NCBI GenBank assembly: GCA_026014615.1
Contig: JAOZHZ010000004.1
Span: 248,001 to 312,000, forward strand
From: Candidatus Bathyarchaeota archaeon
GTDB lineage: Archaea; Thermoproteota; Bathyarchaeia; Bathyarchaeales; Bathycorpusculaceae
Direction of reading: 5' to 3'
DNA length: 64,000 nucleotides
The notes under the pieces are model-generated. The model searched no databases. It was given only the letters and a program-made list of their open reading frames with translations, and was not told the DNA's origin. A program made the translations under genes and the position numbers. The stretch's first letter is position 1. The number at the start of each line of letters is the position of its first letter. This document shows positions 44,445-52,380 of this stretch, piece by piece.

Positions 44445-44667
44445 AGTTGCGTACGGTAGATACGAGGAAGCCTACAAAGCCATCCACGGCGCGTTGAACG
44501 GCATTATGGCGCCGCCTTCAGGCAAGAAGGTGACTAAGCTGGCGTTTTCTTGGAACCCTGACGGCATCGTTTCGACAATTTCAGCTTATGACGGAGTGGA
44601 ACTGCTTTTCACGTTAATGTTCACTTGGAATGCTGATGGCACATTGCATGATGTAGCACGGATTTAG
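44437..44667 (+). CDS. Small virion-cluster protein, 76 aa
   Basis: Starts with GTG overlapping the portal stop. MTEVAYGRYEEAYKAIHGAL, then KVTKLAFSWNPDGIVSTISA and LLFTLMFTWNADGTLHDVAR: a helix followed by a repeated strand-turn motif WNPDG / WNADG. It looks like a small beta hairpin protein, perhaps a head or tail-fibre accessory. TAG stop is followed directly by the GTG of the next gene. No family recognised. Confidence 0.55.
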   Translation: MTEVAYGRYEEAYKAIHGALNGIMAPPSGKKVTKLAFSWNPDGIVSTISAYDGVELLFTLMFTWNADGTLHDVARI

Positions 44668-46158
44668 GTGATTACTGTGACAGGCGCATTCAGCTTCGAC
44701 CCCGCCAACAACGTAATCATCTGCACAGGCGGAACAGCAGAAACACCCGCGGGGTTTGTTGATTTTTACAATGCGGACATGGCGGGAAGCCGAACCCTAA
44801 AACCTGCCGCGTCAGCCCCATTTGCGGGGTCTTTGGCTACCCAAGTTAAGCCCTGCGAGGCGTTGGCGCTACGTTTGTCCTGCTTGGTTACCAGTTTTTC
44901 GTCGGCGGGAACGGTGCAGTTCACGGGCAAAGATGCATGGGGCAACACGCAGACAGAAACACTCAATGTAGCCGGCAACGGCACCTTCACGACAAACGAG
45001 TATTTTTCAAGCATAGACCCAAATGGTGTGGTAGCAACAGGGGCGTTTTCTGTGGCGGTTACTCAACCACGGTGGGGCGTAGTTTGGAAACTGGACTCAA
45101 CACATTTCCTGTTTGACTGCAAGCTACAAATTGGAAACGCCACGGCAACTACGTTCTTTAAAGACACACAAAAGGCAGTAACCATAACCGTAACTTCCAC
45201 CCTGCCGCTCATCACCAAAAGGTATGCCACATTTCAGCTTGGGGAATTAGACGCAAACGGCTTGCCCTACGCTGGCTGCAGTTTATCAATCCCCAATTTC
45301 CCAAGCACACAACCAACTTTCCTAAGCGACCCCTTAACAACTTGCGGAGACGTTTTCTTGTACGATTCACGATTCTACACGCCAAAGATGTTCTGGTGCG
45401 GCTACGCATTAGGCAACACGCCCATAGTTCACGCAGTCGGCTGCACCGTGGATTCGTGGAACGGCGGAAGATTCGCAGGAGAAAACAGCATCATCAAAGA
45501 CATGCGCATTCATGAAGGAGCAACAAACGCTTTGACGTTTGCCTCTCCCGCACCTTCAACAGTAACTGGAATAGCCGTGTACCGCTCAGTCTACGGGGTT
45601 TACTGGAACACCGCAACCGACAACATAACTTTGAGCAACGTCGTGGGCGAGTCAAACACGTATGCCATGAGGGTTCTTTCCGACACTGCTGGCGTTCACG
45701 CGATGTATCTGGTTGACTGCGCTTTTGACAACTGGAATTTCAACTGGACCATAAACACAGGAACCGTACGAGTCTACCGTCAACACACCTTCGACTTAAC
45801 AGTAACCGACAAAGAAAACATACCCATTCCAGAGGCAGCCGTGACTTTGACTGACAAGAACGGCACCGAGGTTTTCAGTGCAGTCACAAACGAAAACGGT
45901 AGGATACCAACGCAGACGGTTACTCGAGGCTTCCACCAGCAAACCACAGGCAACACCTTGCAGGACCAGTCGCCGCACACTCTGACCGCGAAGAAAAACG
46001 GCTACCAGACCTACACCAAAAAGTTCGCGTTAACCGAAAAAACTAAGTGGGCAATCAAGCTCTCCAAGGCACGACAAATACTGTTGGGTCAAGGCAACCT
46101 TGTTGTGGATATGCAGCCGTCGAATCCCGAAGGCTTGTTTGTTCTTTCGCTTGGCTAA
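44668..46158 (+). CDS. Beta-rich virion protein with Ig-like C-terminal domain (spike/fibre candidate)
   Basis: A 496-residue protein, GTG start. Residues 1-240 are beta-strand rich with Thr/Gly/Asn turns. Residues about 240-375 have a parallel-beta-helix rhythm (NSIIKDMRIHEGATNALTFA, then SVYGVYWNTATDNITLSNVV). Residues about 380-470 form a carboxypeptidase-regulatory/Ig-like domain (DLTVTDKENIPIPEAAVTLT, LTAKKNGYQTYTKKFAL), common in archaeal and viral surface proteins. Together these fit a receptor-binding spike or head fibre. Its end overlaps the convergent membrane-protein gene by 4 bases. Family assignment is inference from pattern. Confidence 0.55.
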   Translation: MITVTGAFSFDPANNVIICTGGTAETPAGFVDFYNADMAGSRTLKPAASAPFAGSLATQVKPCEALALRLSCLVTSFSSAGTVQFTGKDAWGNTQTETLNVAGNGTFTTNEYFSSIDPNGVVATGAFSVAVTQPRWGVVWKLDSTHFLFDCKLQIGNATATTFFKDTQKAVTITVTSTLPLITKRYATFQLGELDANGLPYAGCSLSIPNFPSTQPTFLSDPLTTCGDVFLYDSRFYTPKMFWCGYALGNTPIVHAVGCTVDSWNGGRFAGENSIIKDMRIHEGATNALTFASPAPSTVTGIAVYRSVYGVYWNTATDNITLSNVVGESNTYAMRVLSDTAGVHAMYLVDCAFDNWNFNWTINTGTVRVYRQHTFDLTVTDKENIPIPEAAVTLTDKNGTEVFSAVTNENGRIPTQTVTRGFHQQTTGNTLQDQSPHTLTAKKNGYQTYTKKFALTEKTKWAIKLSKARQILLGQGNLVVDMQPSNPEGLFVLSLG

Positions 46159-47039
46159 GCTATGCTAGCGATGGTGTTAAGAATGACTATGAACAGCGCC
46201 GTAACCGCGATGAAAACGGCTCCCAAGAACAGAAGCATACCGCGTTCGTACTTTGCGAATTTCAAAGACAACACGGCGTTGATTGCTGGAAATATCACGG
46301 CAATTCCAGGCAAAAGAAGCAATTCTAATTTGTTTGCCCAACGGTTAGCTACTCCGTCAAACCCAAAGTGAACGGGCACCGTCTCGGGGAGCGACGCGTA
46401 AACCCAAAGGAAGTAGCCCAGAAAAATCAGGTAAGCTCCAGTTACGGCTAAGACTTGGGCGTAGACGAGGCGTTTAGCAACCTGTTCCTCATGAACTAGT
46501 TCCGTCTTGTTTTGAGGCAAAGTAATGCTGATTTTTTTCTTCATTGCTTCAAGAAAAGCGGTGGTTTCCGCAGGGGATAACACAAGTTTTTCTCCATCGT
46601 TTAGGGTAATTACGATGAAGTCGCCGCTAATCATAGTGGCGTATACATGAGCTTTCCCAACGCTGGTTTTAAACAGTCCCCAGTGAAATCCGGGCAGGCT
46701 GGCGCCGAAGAGGCGTATAGTTAGGTTTAGGTTTACAGCCTCCGCGTTGACTATTTTGCTGTAGTCTATGCGTTTTTTTATCAAACTGAAATTGACCTTT
46801 AAGTTGTGGTCGGAAATTGCGTAATTTAAGTTGCTCCCAGCAAATGACAGATACCCCAAAACCGCGAGCACCGCCAAAATTACTGAGGAAAGTCCCACCG
46901 CGAAAATTGGTGTTCCTTGTGAAAATAGGAAAACAAACAGAATGATGGGTACGGCTATTATGGTGGTGAAGACTGCACCGTAGTATTTTGTTTTTTCAGA
47001 CCGATGGGCTTTGTAGATTTGGGCGGTTTTGCTTGTCAT
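46155..47039 (-). CDS. PH-like membrane protein with DUF1648-type C-terminus, inserted in virion cluster
   Basis: A 294-residue membrane protein on the opposite strand to its neighbours. It has two N-terminal helices (FTTIIAVPIILFVFLFSQGT, SVILAVLAVLGYLSFAG), a bacterial-PH-like domain (DHNLKVNFSLIKKRIDYSKI and on to VITLNDGEKLVLSP), and C-terminal helices around LPETVPVHFGFDGVANRWAN, the DUF1648 signature. Similar proteins act in membrane stress or signal systems in archaea and Firmicutes. Here it breaks the late operon between the spike and the connector genes, like a phage moron or a cellular insertion. Confidence 0.7.
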   Translation of the reverse strand: MTSKTAQIYKAHRSEKTKYYGAVFTTIIAVPIILFVFLFSQGTPIFAVGLSSVILAVLAVLGYLSFAGSNLNYAISDHNLKVNFSLIKKRIDYSKIVNAEAVNLNLTIRLFGASLPGFHWGLFKTSVGKAHVYATMISGDFIVITLNDGEKLVLSPAETTAFLEAMKKKISITLPQNKTELVHEEQVAKRLVYAQVLAVTGAYLIFLGYFLWVYASLPETVPVHFGFDGVANRWANKLELLLLPGIAVIFPAINAVLSLKFAKYERGMLLFLGAVFIAVTALFIVILNTIASIA

Positions 47040-47338
47040 TTGCCAGGTTCAGCACACTGCCCATTAATATAATTAACTTGAAAAACCAATGGATATTCCG
47101 AGGCGTTTGTGACGTTTTTTTGCCTCTTCGTCTAAGTGCTTTCTGGCATGGTGTTGTGTTTGCCTTTAATAAAGCCGTTTGAATAAACCAAATTATAAAT
47201 GCAGAATTATAAGCTTCTTTTAAGCATTAGTCGCGATAATAAGCATTTTTTCTGAAACAGGTTTGTTTTTGGCTTTGTTTTTGCCAAAATTGCTTAAATT
47301 TGCCGTTTCCACCCTGTTTAAGCTTGGAGTTGAACGGG

Positions 47339-47692
47339 TTGGCAAACGTATCGTCAAGTGACGTGAGGGACACCATCAACATTAGTGCGTCAGATGTCCC
47401 CGACGCTAAGTTGGAGAAAATGGTTAAACGTGCAACGGTCACGCTTTCGCTGGAGTTAGGCAGAACAATCGACAGTGAGGACTGCAGTGATGCGGAAAAA
47501 GAGTACATCACCCTGCTGGCGACGGTGTATGTCATCTGCTACTTGACAGGCGGCTCCGCAGTTGGGTTGAGTTTTAGCGTGGGCGGTCAGAACGTGAATG
47601 TGCTCAGTCAAGCGCCGCCGTTGACGGTTCTCCAGCAGGAACTCGAACGGCTCCTAACGGGACTTAAGCAGCCAATAATCGGGAGTGCATAG
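47339..47692 (+). CDS. Head-tail connector protein (gp6-like)
   Basis: About 117 residues from TTG 47339; the frame is open to 47300 but the SD GGAG at 47325-47328 fits 47339 better. MANVSSSDVRDTINISASDV, then KRATVTLSLELGRTIDSEDC, KEYITLLATVYVICYLTGGS and a C-terminal helix EQLERLLTGLK-like. The small all-helical fold with a central hydrophobic helix is that of phage connector/adaptor proteins next to the portal. TAG stop; the next gene starts 4 bases later. Confidence 0.6.
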   Translation: MANVSSSDVRDTINISASDVPDAKLEKMVKRATVTLSLELGRTIDSEDCSDAEKEYITLLATVYVICYLTGGSAVGLSFSVGGQNVNVLSQAPPLTVLQQELERLLTGLKQPIIGSA

Positions 47693-47696
47693 TGCT

Positions 47697-49115
47697 ATGC
47701 CGAACCTGCCTGAAACTTACTTTGACTTTGTGATGGACTACGCGCCCTACGTTTACGTGATTCCCGAGTCTGGTCCTGACCCTACTTGGGGGCGGGCGGC
47801 GTTTGCGGCGGGGTTTGCGGTGGATTTTCTGTTCGAGGCGTACTTCGACCGCCAGTTCGACAGCCGAAGCGCAGAAATCGAAAACAAAATTGTGGAGCTT
47901 GCCGACTGGATTTTGACTCAGCAGTGCAACGACCCCGAAAAGTTGGCGTGTGGCGGCTTTAAAAGCACCGAAACCAGCACTCAATACTACGCCGTGGACG
48001 CTTGCCGCACAATACCCGCACTACTGAAAGCTTACGAACTTACCAGCAACACCGCGTACCTGGACGCCGCTGTGTTGGCGGGTGACACGTTTCTTTTCAA
48101 CATGCAGCAGAAACCAAGCGAGTTGGGCGTGCATGAACGCTACTTCGGCGGGTTTGCCAGAGCCGTTTCAATTGAGGATGCTTGGCTGCCCGAAATGGAC
48201 TTGGAACCGCTTTACGGGTTGGTAGCGCTGGGGATGCTGTGTGAGTCTGACCCTGATAACCGTGCCCGATATGAGGCGGTTATGGCGGACGCCGTGAACT
48301 TCTACCGCGTCGGCTTAGAAAGCTGTTTTGACCATTTCAGCCCCAAACCCACAGGAGACAACAGTTGGCACCGTGTAGACGCCGCCGACGCCGTGACATA
48401 TGACGATACACTGGCTTATGCGTTGCTTGGGCTTTACGACTACGAGGACTGGAGCGACTCCGTACAAAGAGCATACGCGTTTCTGAACGGCGTAGGTGCT
48501 TGTAGGGCGTACCCTGCGTATAATCCTGCGGTTTGCTGGGCAGGCTACATAGACGCCGTCGCGAAGGCTCCTACATGCGACTACTACGACGCCGTCACCG
48601 CAGGCATACTCTCGGAGCTAAGACGTGACCACGACAAAACAGCATACGAATTCAGCGCCCAAACCATCAAGACACACCCTGACCAGTTCATGTTTTGGGG
48701 CGTAAAACACGCCGATTTCGGTTTTGTGGAAAATGTCCAGGCGATGGCTACGGTCTGCTGGCTGGGCGAGTTGCTGCTAAGTTACGAAGCGCCCTTAACA
48801 CGCTTCACCCAAGTTCTTAACAGTAAAGGCGAACCCGTCACCCTCTACCCCGTGGCATCAGTGGGCGAACAGGTTCAATACGGTGAAGGCGTCAACATTA
48901 AAGCCATCTTTCTGCCAGCCAAAGCTGAAGAGACCTTGTTGGAACCTGGCTACGTCGCCACCGACTACGTAACTCTTCATGTGTTTGCTCCTGTTCGGCT
49001 ACGCGACAAACTTCGCTGTCGAGGCTTAGACTACGAAGCCACGGAGGTGCAGGAGTTCGGATTCAAAGGTGAAACGACTTTTCACAAAGTTACCTGCAGG
49101 AGGCTACTACCATGA
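47697..49115 (+). CDS. Six-hairpin glycosidase-like domain fused to a head-tail neck domain
   Basis: About 472 residues. Residues 1-360 are helical pairs with GG/GW turns and acidic clusters (ELADWILTQQCNDPEKLACG, ACRTIPALLKAYELTSNTAY, DAVTYDDTLAYALLGLYDYE, GFVENVQAMATVCWLGELLL), the rhythm of alpha/alpha toroid glycan hydrolases and lyases. The final 108 residues (LTRFTQVLNSKGEPVTLYPV to TTFHKVTCRRLL) are strand-rich and resemble neck or head-completion proteins (YEATEVQEFGFKGETTFHKV). So an enzyme-like domain is joined to a structural neck piece. ATG 47697 is preferred to GTG 47685. Activity is not shown; catalytic residues cannot be named. Confidence 0.6.
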   Translation: MPNLPETYFDFVMDYAPYVYVIPESGPDPTWGRAAFAAGFAVDFLFEAYFDRQFDSRSAEIENKIVELADWILTQQCNDPEKLACGGFKSTETSTQYYAVDACRTIPALLKAYELTSNTAYLDAAVLAGDTFLFNMQQKPSELGVHERYFGGFARAVSIEDAWLPEMDLEPLYGLVALGMLCESDPDNRARYEAVMADAVNFYRVGLESCFDHFSPKPTGDNSWHRVDAADAVTYDDTLAYALLGLYDYEDWSDSVQRAYAFLNGVGACRAYPAYNPAVCWAGYIDAVAKAPTCDYYDAVTAGILSELRRDHDKTAYEFSAQTIKTHPDQFMFWGVKHADFGFVENVQAMATVCWLGELLLSYEAPLTRFTQVLNSKGEPVTLYPVASVGEQVQYGEGVNIKAIFLPAKAEETLLEPGYVATDYVTLHVFAPVRLRDKLRCRGLDYEATEVQEFGFKGETTFHKVTCRRLLP

Positions 49116-50086
49116 GTGAAACGGAGAATCCCGCGGTCACGTTAACAAGAATGCTAAAGTCTAATTTGCGTGTGGTGAAGGATGACGGCTCTTTAGCCAA
49201 TATTGACGTGTCGGGTGAGTGGCAGAACATTGAGGCGTTCAAAGGCTTGGACGGACAAGTCACGGTTGGCATAGCTGAAACTGTCGACCAGAAGTTGGAG
49301 CTAAGCGGCAAAACCCGCAGACGCATATCGGCATTAAGGGTTAACGTTTGGGTGACGGAGCAGCCAGCCGCAGCCGAATCCGCCAAGGTGCTTAGAACGA
49401 AAATTGCGGAGGAAGTCAACCGCGTCGTCAGGGAAAACCGAAGCCGACCCAACCAAACCCGCTACGACTTCTACGCCCTCGGCACAACCTCACAGACCCA
49501 CAAGGCATACTGGGGCACCTCAGAAGCGTCCCCAACCGATGCTGGCTGGACAGAGCTGGCAAGCGCGGACTACGCCAAACTTTGGGGCAGTGATGACGAG
49601 CGTTGTCAAGTCAGCGTTGATGGGGACGGGGAAGTTGCTGCTTTGCTTTTTGGGTTTAAGGTGGAAAACCGAGAAAAAACCGCCAGCGGTCTTGCGTTGT
49701 CGTTTGAGGGTTACGGGTCATCACCAAGCGGCAGCGGCGTAACGATGAAGGCTTGGAATCATGTGGCGGGTGTTTGGGGGCAGGCGCAAACGGGCAGCGC
49801 GGAAGACGCCGACGAGCCCGTTACCGTTACGTTTATTCAGGATTTACCAAGCTACATCGACGAAGAAGGCTATGTTTGGTGTTTTGCCCAAACCACGGGC
49901 GCAAGCAACGGCGAAACCCCTGCTGTTTTGGATTGCGACTACGCTGCCTGCACAGTAACCGTCAAGGGCATAACATACTGCGACATCGTGAGCTATCGTG
50001 AAGCGGACCTTGTAGACGTGAAGCCCTTCATTTTCCGTACTGAATTCAACGTGAAGTCATGGTTCTTTGAGAACATAGGAGTGTAA
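49112..50086 (+). CDS. Tail terminator protein with an inserted beta-sandwich domain
   Basis: A 324-residue protein overlapping the previous gene by four bases. Residues 1-120 resemble a tail-terminator/completion fold (NVWVTEQPAAAESAKVLRTK, IAEEVNRVVRENRSRPNQTR) and the last 35 residues continue it (CDIVSYREADLVDVKPFIFR to FNVKSWFFENI). Between them, residues about 125-285 are a Trp/Ser/Gly-rich beta-sandwich (GWTELASADYAKLWGSDDER, SGLALSFEGYGSSPSGSGVT) like a lectin or carbohydrate module. The insertion would sit at the head-tail junction. No exact family was recognised. Confidence 0.55.
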   Translation: MSETENPAVTLTRMLKSNLRVVKDDGSLANIDVSGEWQNIEAFKGLDGQVTVGIAETVDQKLELSGKTRRRISALRVNVWVTEQPAAAESAKVLRTKIAEEVNRVVRENRSRPNQTRYDFYALGTTSQTHKAYWGTSEASPTDAGWTELASADYAKLWGSDDERCQVSVDGDGEVAALLFGFKVENREKTASGLALSFEGYGSSPSGSGVTMKAWNHVAGVWGQAQTGSAEDADEPVTVTFIQDLPSYIDEEGYVWCFAQTTGASNGETPAVLDCDYAACTVTVKGITYCDIVSYREADLVDVKPFIFRTEFNVKSWFFENIGV

Positions 50087-50094
50087 ATTTAGAT

Positions 50095-50952
50095 ATGCCA
50101 GAAACCTACAGCGCCCACGAAAGCCGCGTTTACTACGTGGATGAAACGGCTTATGGGCTAACCCCCACAAACCCATTGATGCTGAGTGTTCCCGCGGAAA
50201 GCTTGGAGCCAGCCGTCAACCCAAACAACATCAAAGTCCGAGGCGTCGGCAACGTCGATTTGCAGACCATCAAGCGGGGGCTTCGTGCGCCCAGCCTTAA
50301 AATCAGCTATCCCCTACCCAGCGACGCCCCCATAAGCTTCCTGCAATACGCCCGAAACGAACTTGAAAAGTCCCTAAGCATCCAACTTCTCTACTACAAG
50401 GGCGTCTTCTCAGCGGCAACCGACGTCATTTCGTTGCTTTATGCGGGCTGCAAGTTCCAGAAGCTCCAAGTGGGATGCAGCATCGAAGATGTCGTGAAAG
50501 CGGACGTGGAGTTGCTTGCCCAAAACCTAACCACAGGAACCGCAAAAATCTCGGGCGCCACCTACTCTGACTACTCGGGAGCCGTGCCCTTCTACGAAAG
50601 CTACATCAAAAAAGACGCCGCCATGTTAGACCGTGTGACCGATTGGAAATTCACCATAGAAAACAATCTCAAACAGGTTCCCGTGATCCGAGCCAGTAAC
50701 GGACACCTTGCCAAGTACCTTCCGCATAGGCACCGTAACCTTACGGGCGAGGTGGTTTTTGAGTTTGAAAGCAAAAAGGAATTTGAAGACGTAATCAACG
50801 ATGAAGAATTCTCTCTTGAATTCGGGTTAGGCGGAGCCAACAAGGCAACGTTTAGCGGCTGCAAATGGGAAAACGCTGCGGCTCCAGCGCGCATCGAAGA
50901 ACTTGTCAGCCTGAAAACCCAGTTTGTAGCCAAAACCTTTACCATAACCTAA
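50095..50952 (+). CDS. Major tail tube protein
   Basis: A 285-residue protein of tail-tube type: ESRVYYVDETAYGLTPTNPL at the start, then EPAVNPNNIKVRGVGNVDLQ, SLKISYPLPSDAPISFLQYA, DWKFTIENNLKQVPVIRASN and HRNLTGEVVFEFESKKEFED. The repeated strand pattern and the position directly before the frameshifting chaperone gene are diagnostic for tube proteins of long-tailed phages. SD is AGGAG at about 50077. Confidence 0.72.
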   Translation: MPETYSAHESRVYYVDETAYGLTPTNPLMLSVPAESLEPAVNPNNIKVRGVGNVDLQTIKRGLRAPSLKISYPLPSDAPISFLQYARNELEKSLSIQLLYYKGVFSAATDVISLLYAGCKFQKLQVGCSIEDVVKADVELLAQNLTTGTAKISGATYSDYSGAVPFYESYIKKDAAMLDRVTDWKFTIENNLKQVPVIRASNGHLAKYLPHRHRNLTGEVVFEFESKKEFEDVINDEEFSLEFGLGGANKATFSGCKWENAAAPARIEELVSLKTQFVAKTFTIT

Positions 50953-50953
50953 A

Positions 50954-51439
50954 GTGACCACCATGAAACGAAAAACAATTGAAATTGGAGCCGAATACGG
51001 CGCCCCATACGTGGGCACCTACGTGTTTCAGGAAATTACGTGGGCAAAACGTAGCCACATAATCCAAAAACACACAAAGTACCATCCCCTTTCAGGGCAA
51101 GTCCTTAGCAGCGACTTTATCTCGATACAGGCTGAAACCATCTGGGCATCCCTCAAACAGCAACCCGCAAGCCAGCCTGTAACGTTGGAGAAGCTGCTGG
51201 GTGAAGAAGAAGACGGTGTTCCCATTCCGCTGGGCGAGTTGTTCTCTCAGGTGGCGAACGGTTTGTGTGCGGTTACGCGAGAGGAGCAGGCTTTTTTATC
51301 CGAGCCATCCGACGCCAAAAACCCAACCCCACCGTCACAGACTTCCGCCTCTGCAAAGAATTCGGGTGGACCCCAACCCAACTCGCCAAGCAGCCCGCCA
51401 AAACCGTGCAGCAGTTCGTCCTCATCCTTAACGAAATAG
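50954..51439 (+). CDS. Tail assembly chaperone, short form (G-like)
   Basis: GTG 50954 or ATG 50963 opens a 161-residue frame that ends at 51439. Residues up to about 115 are ordinary (YVFQEITWAKRSHIIQKHTK, SQVANGLCAVTREEQAFLSE), but beyond codon 115 the zero frame is only Ser/Pro/Ala, as expected for sequence whose real reading is in another phase. In lambda-like phages this gene makes a short G protein and, by -1 slippage, a longer GT. The next listing describes the long form. Together they help tail-tube and tape-measure assembly and are not in the final particle. Confidence 0.7.
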   Translation: MTTMKRKTIEIGAEYGAPYVGTYVFQEITWAKRSHIIQKHTKYHPLSGQVLSSDFISIQAETIWASLKQQPASQPVTLEKLLGEEEDGVPIPLGELFSQVANGLCAVTREEQAFLSEPSDAKNPTPPSQTSASAKNSGGPQPNSPSSPPKPCSSSSSSLTK

Positions 51440-51480
51440 ACCACCAAACCGAGGAGGAAGCCAAGAAACATGAGCGTTAG
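50954..51480 (+). CDS. Tail assembly chaperone, frameshifted long form (GT-like)
   Basis: Slippage by -1 at the heptamer T TTT TTA (51292-51298) would switch to FIRAIRRQKPNPTVTDFRLC, then KEFGWTPTQLAKQPAKTVQQ and FVLILNEIDHQTEEEAKK, ending at TGA 51478-51480. The C-terminal pattern (KEFGWTP...LILNE) is what tail chaperones show after their shift site. That sequence has a real-protein look, while the zero frame over the same bases is low-complexity. The product would be about 175 residues. Its end overlaps the start of the next gene by 11 bases. Confidence 0.7.
51292..51298 (+). promoter_or_regulatory. Candidate -1 ribosomal frameshift site T TTT TTA
   Basis: In the chaperone frame the codons are GCT TTT TTA TCC, so the heptamer T TTT TTA is in the X XXY YYZ phase that allows tandem -1 slippage. 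A downstream pairing element is not obvious. The frame reached after slippage encodes the expected chaperone tail. Confidence 0.65.
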
Positions 51481-51838
51481 CATAAAAATGAATGTTAAAG
51501 GCGCTAAAGAATTCTCTGAAGCGCTCAATCGCTTTGACAGCGAAGCCCAAAGACAAATCCAAAACAAACTGGCAGCGTGGGCGGAATCAGTAAAAGCTGA
51601 AGCGTCCCGCCTGGTGCCCGTGCGTACAGGCTATTTGAAAAACAGTTTGTATACGCGAGTCCAAGATTGGCAAGTCCAAATCGGCGCAAGAGCACCTTAC
51701 GCTGCAGCTGTCGAACGTGGAACCAGCAACCGTGGTGCTAGACCGTTTCTTCAGCCTGCAGTTCAGAAGAGGTTACCTGACCTTGAACGGGTATTGCGGG
51801 AAGCGTTAGAATCAGCGAAAACGGGGGCGGGCTTGTGA
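51470..51838 (+). CDS. HK97 gp10-like head closure/tail protein
   Basis: A 122-residue protein: ISIKMNVKGAKEFSEALNRF, then ASRLVPVRTGYLKNSLYTRV, YAAAVERGTSNRGARPFLQP and a C-terminal helix. PVRTGxLxxS and the YAxxVExGTSxxxARPFLxPA pattern are the standard signature of the HK97 gp10 family, which sits at the head-tail joint or tail completion. Overlaps the chaperone end and the tape-measure start, so coupled translation is likely. Confidence 0.88.
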   Translation: MSVSIKMNVKGAKEFSEALNRFDSEAQRQIQNKLAAWAESVKAEASRLVPVRTGYLKNSLYTRVQDWQVQIGARAPYAAAVERGTSNRGARPFLQPAVQKRLPDLERVLREALESAKTGAGL

Positions 51839-52377
51839 GTTTTAGTCAAATAGCGGTCACTATAAGTGCGGTGAACCAAGCAAGCAACGAGTTTAGCCGC
51901 ATTCAAACTGACGCGCAGAATTTGGCGGCGCGAATCAGAACGGTGGGCACCGCAATGGCAGGCATCGGCGCCGCAGGAACCGCCATAGGGTACATAGCTA
52001 ACCAGTTTGGCGTTTTAGATGACGCGCAGGCGCGGGTGTTCAATTCGGCTATGATGGTTGTAGCCGCAATGGGCCTATTCATGCGGACCAGCGCGGGCGT
52101 TGCCGTCGCCCAAAAAATCTATACTGCAGCCACAGCGTTTGCGACCGCTGTGCAGAACAGTCTAAACATCAGCTTTGCCACTTTCCTCGCCTTAACTGGA
52201 GTGGGCATCGCTGCGCTTGTTGGGGCAGCGGTAGCCATGATGAGTTTTGCCAGCAGCATGAACACCGCAACTGTCAGCGTGCAGAACTTCAACGACGCCG
52301 CAGCTCAAACACCCACCTACACCCGCAGCATCCACCGGGCAGGTGAGGCGGAGCTTTACCGCCGAGGAGTAGAATAA
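51835..52377 (+). CDS. Very short tape-measure-like protein
   Basis: A 180-residue protein in the tape-measure position. The N-terminal half is a helix (VTISAVNQASNEFSRIQTDA, NLAARIRTVGTAMAGIGAAG), followed by hydrophobic Ala/Gly-rich segments typical of tape-measure proteins (NSAMMVVAAMGLFMRTSAGV, FLALTGVGIAALVGAAVAMM). Normal tape measures run from 600 to over 1500 residues; the residue number sets tail length. At about 1.5 angstrom per residue the tube would be no more than about 27 nm. The C-terminus ends normally (RAGEAELYRRGVE), not in a ragged stop. GTG start overlaps the previous stop. Confidence 0.6.
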   Translation: MSFSQIAVTISAVNQASNEFSRIQTDAQNLAARIRTVGTAMAGIGAAGTAIGYIANQFGVLDDAQARVFNSAMMVVAAMGLFMRTSAGVAVAQKIYTAATAFATAVQNSLNISFATFLALTGVGIAALVGAAVAMMSFASSMNTATVSVQNFNDAAAQTPTYTRSIHRAGEAELYRRGVE

Positions 52378-52380
52378 GCC

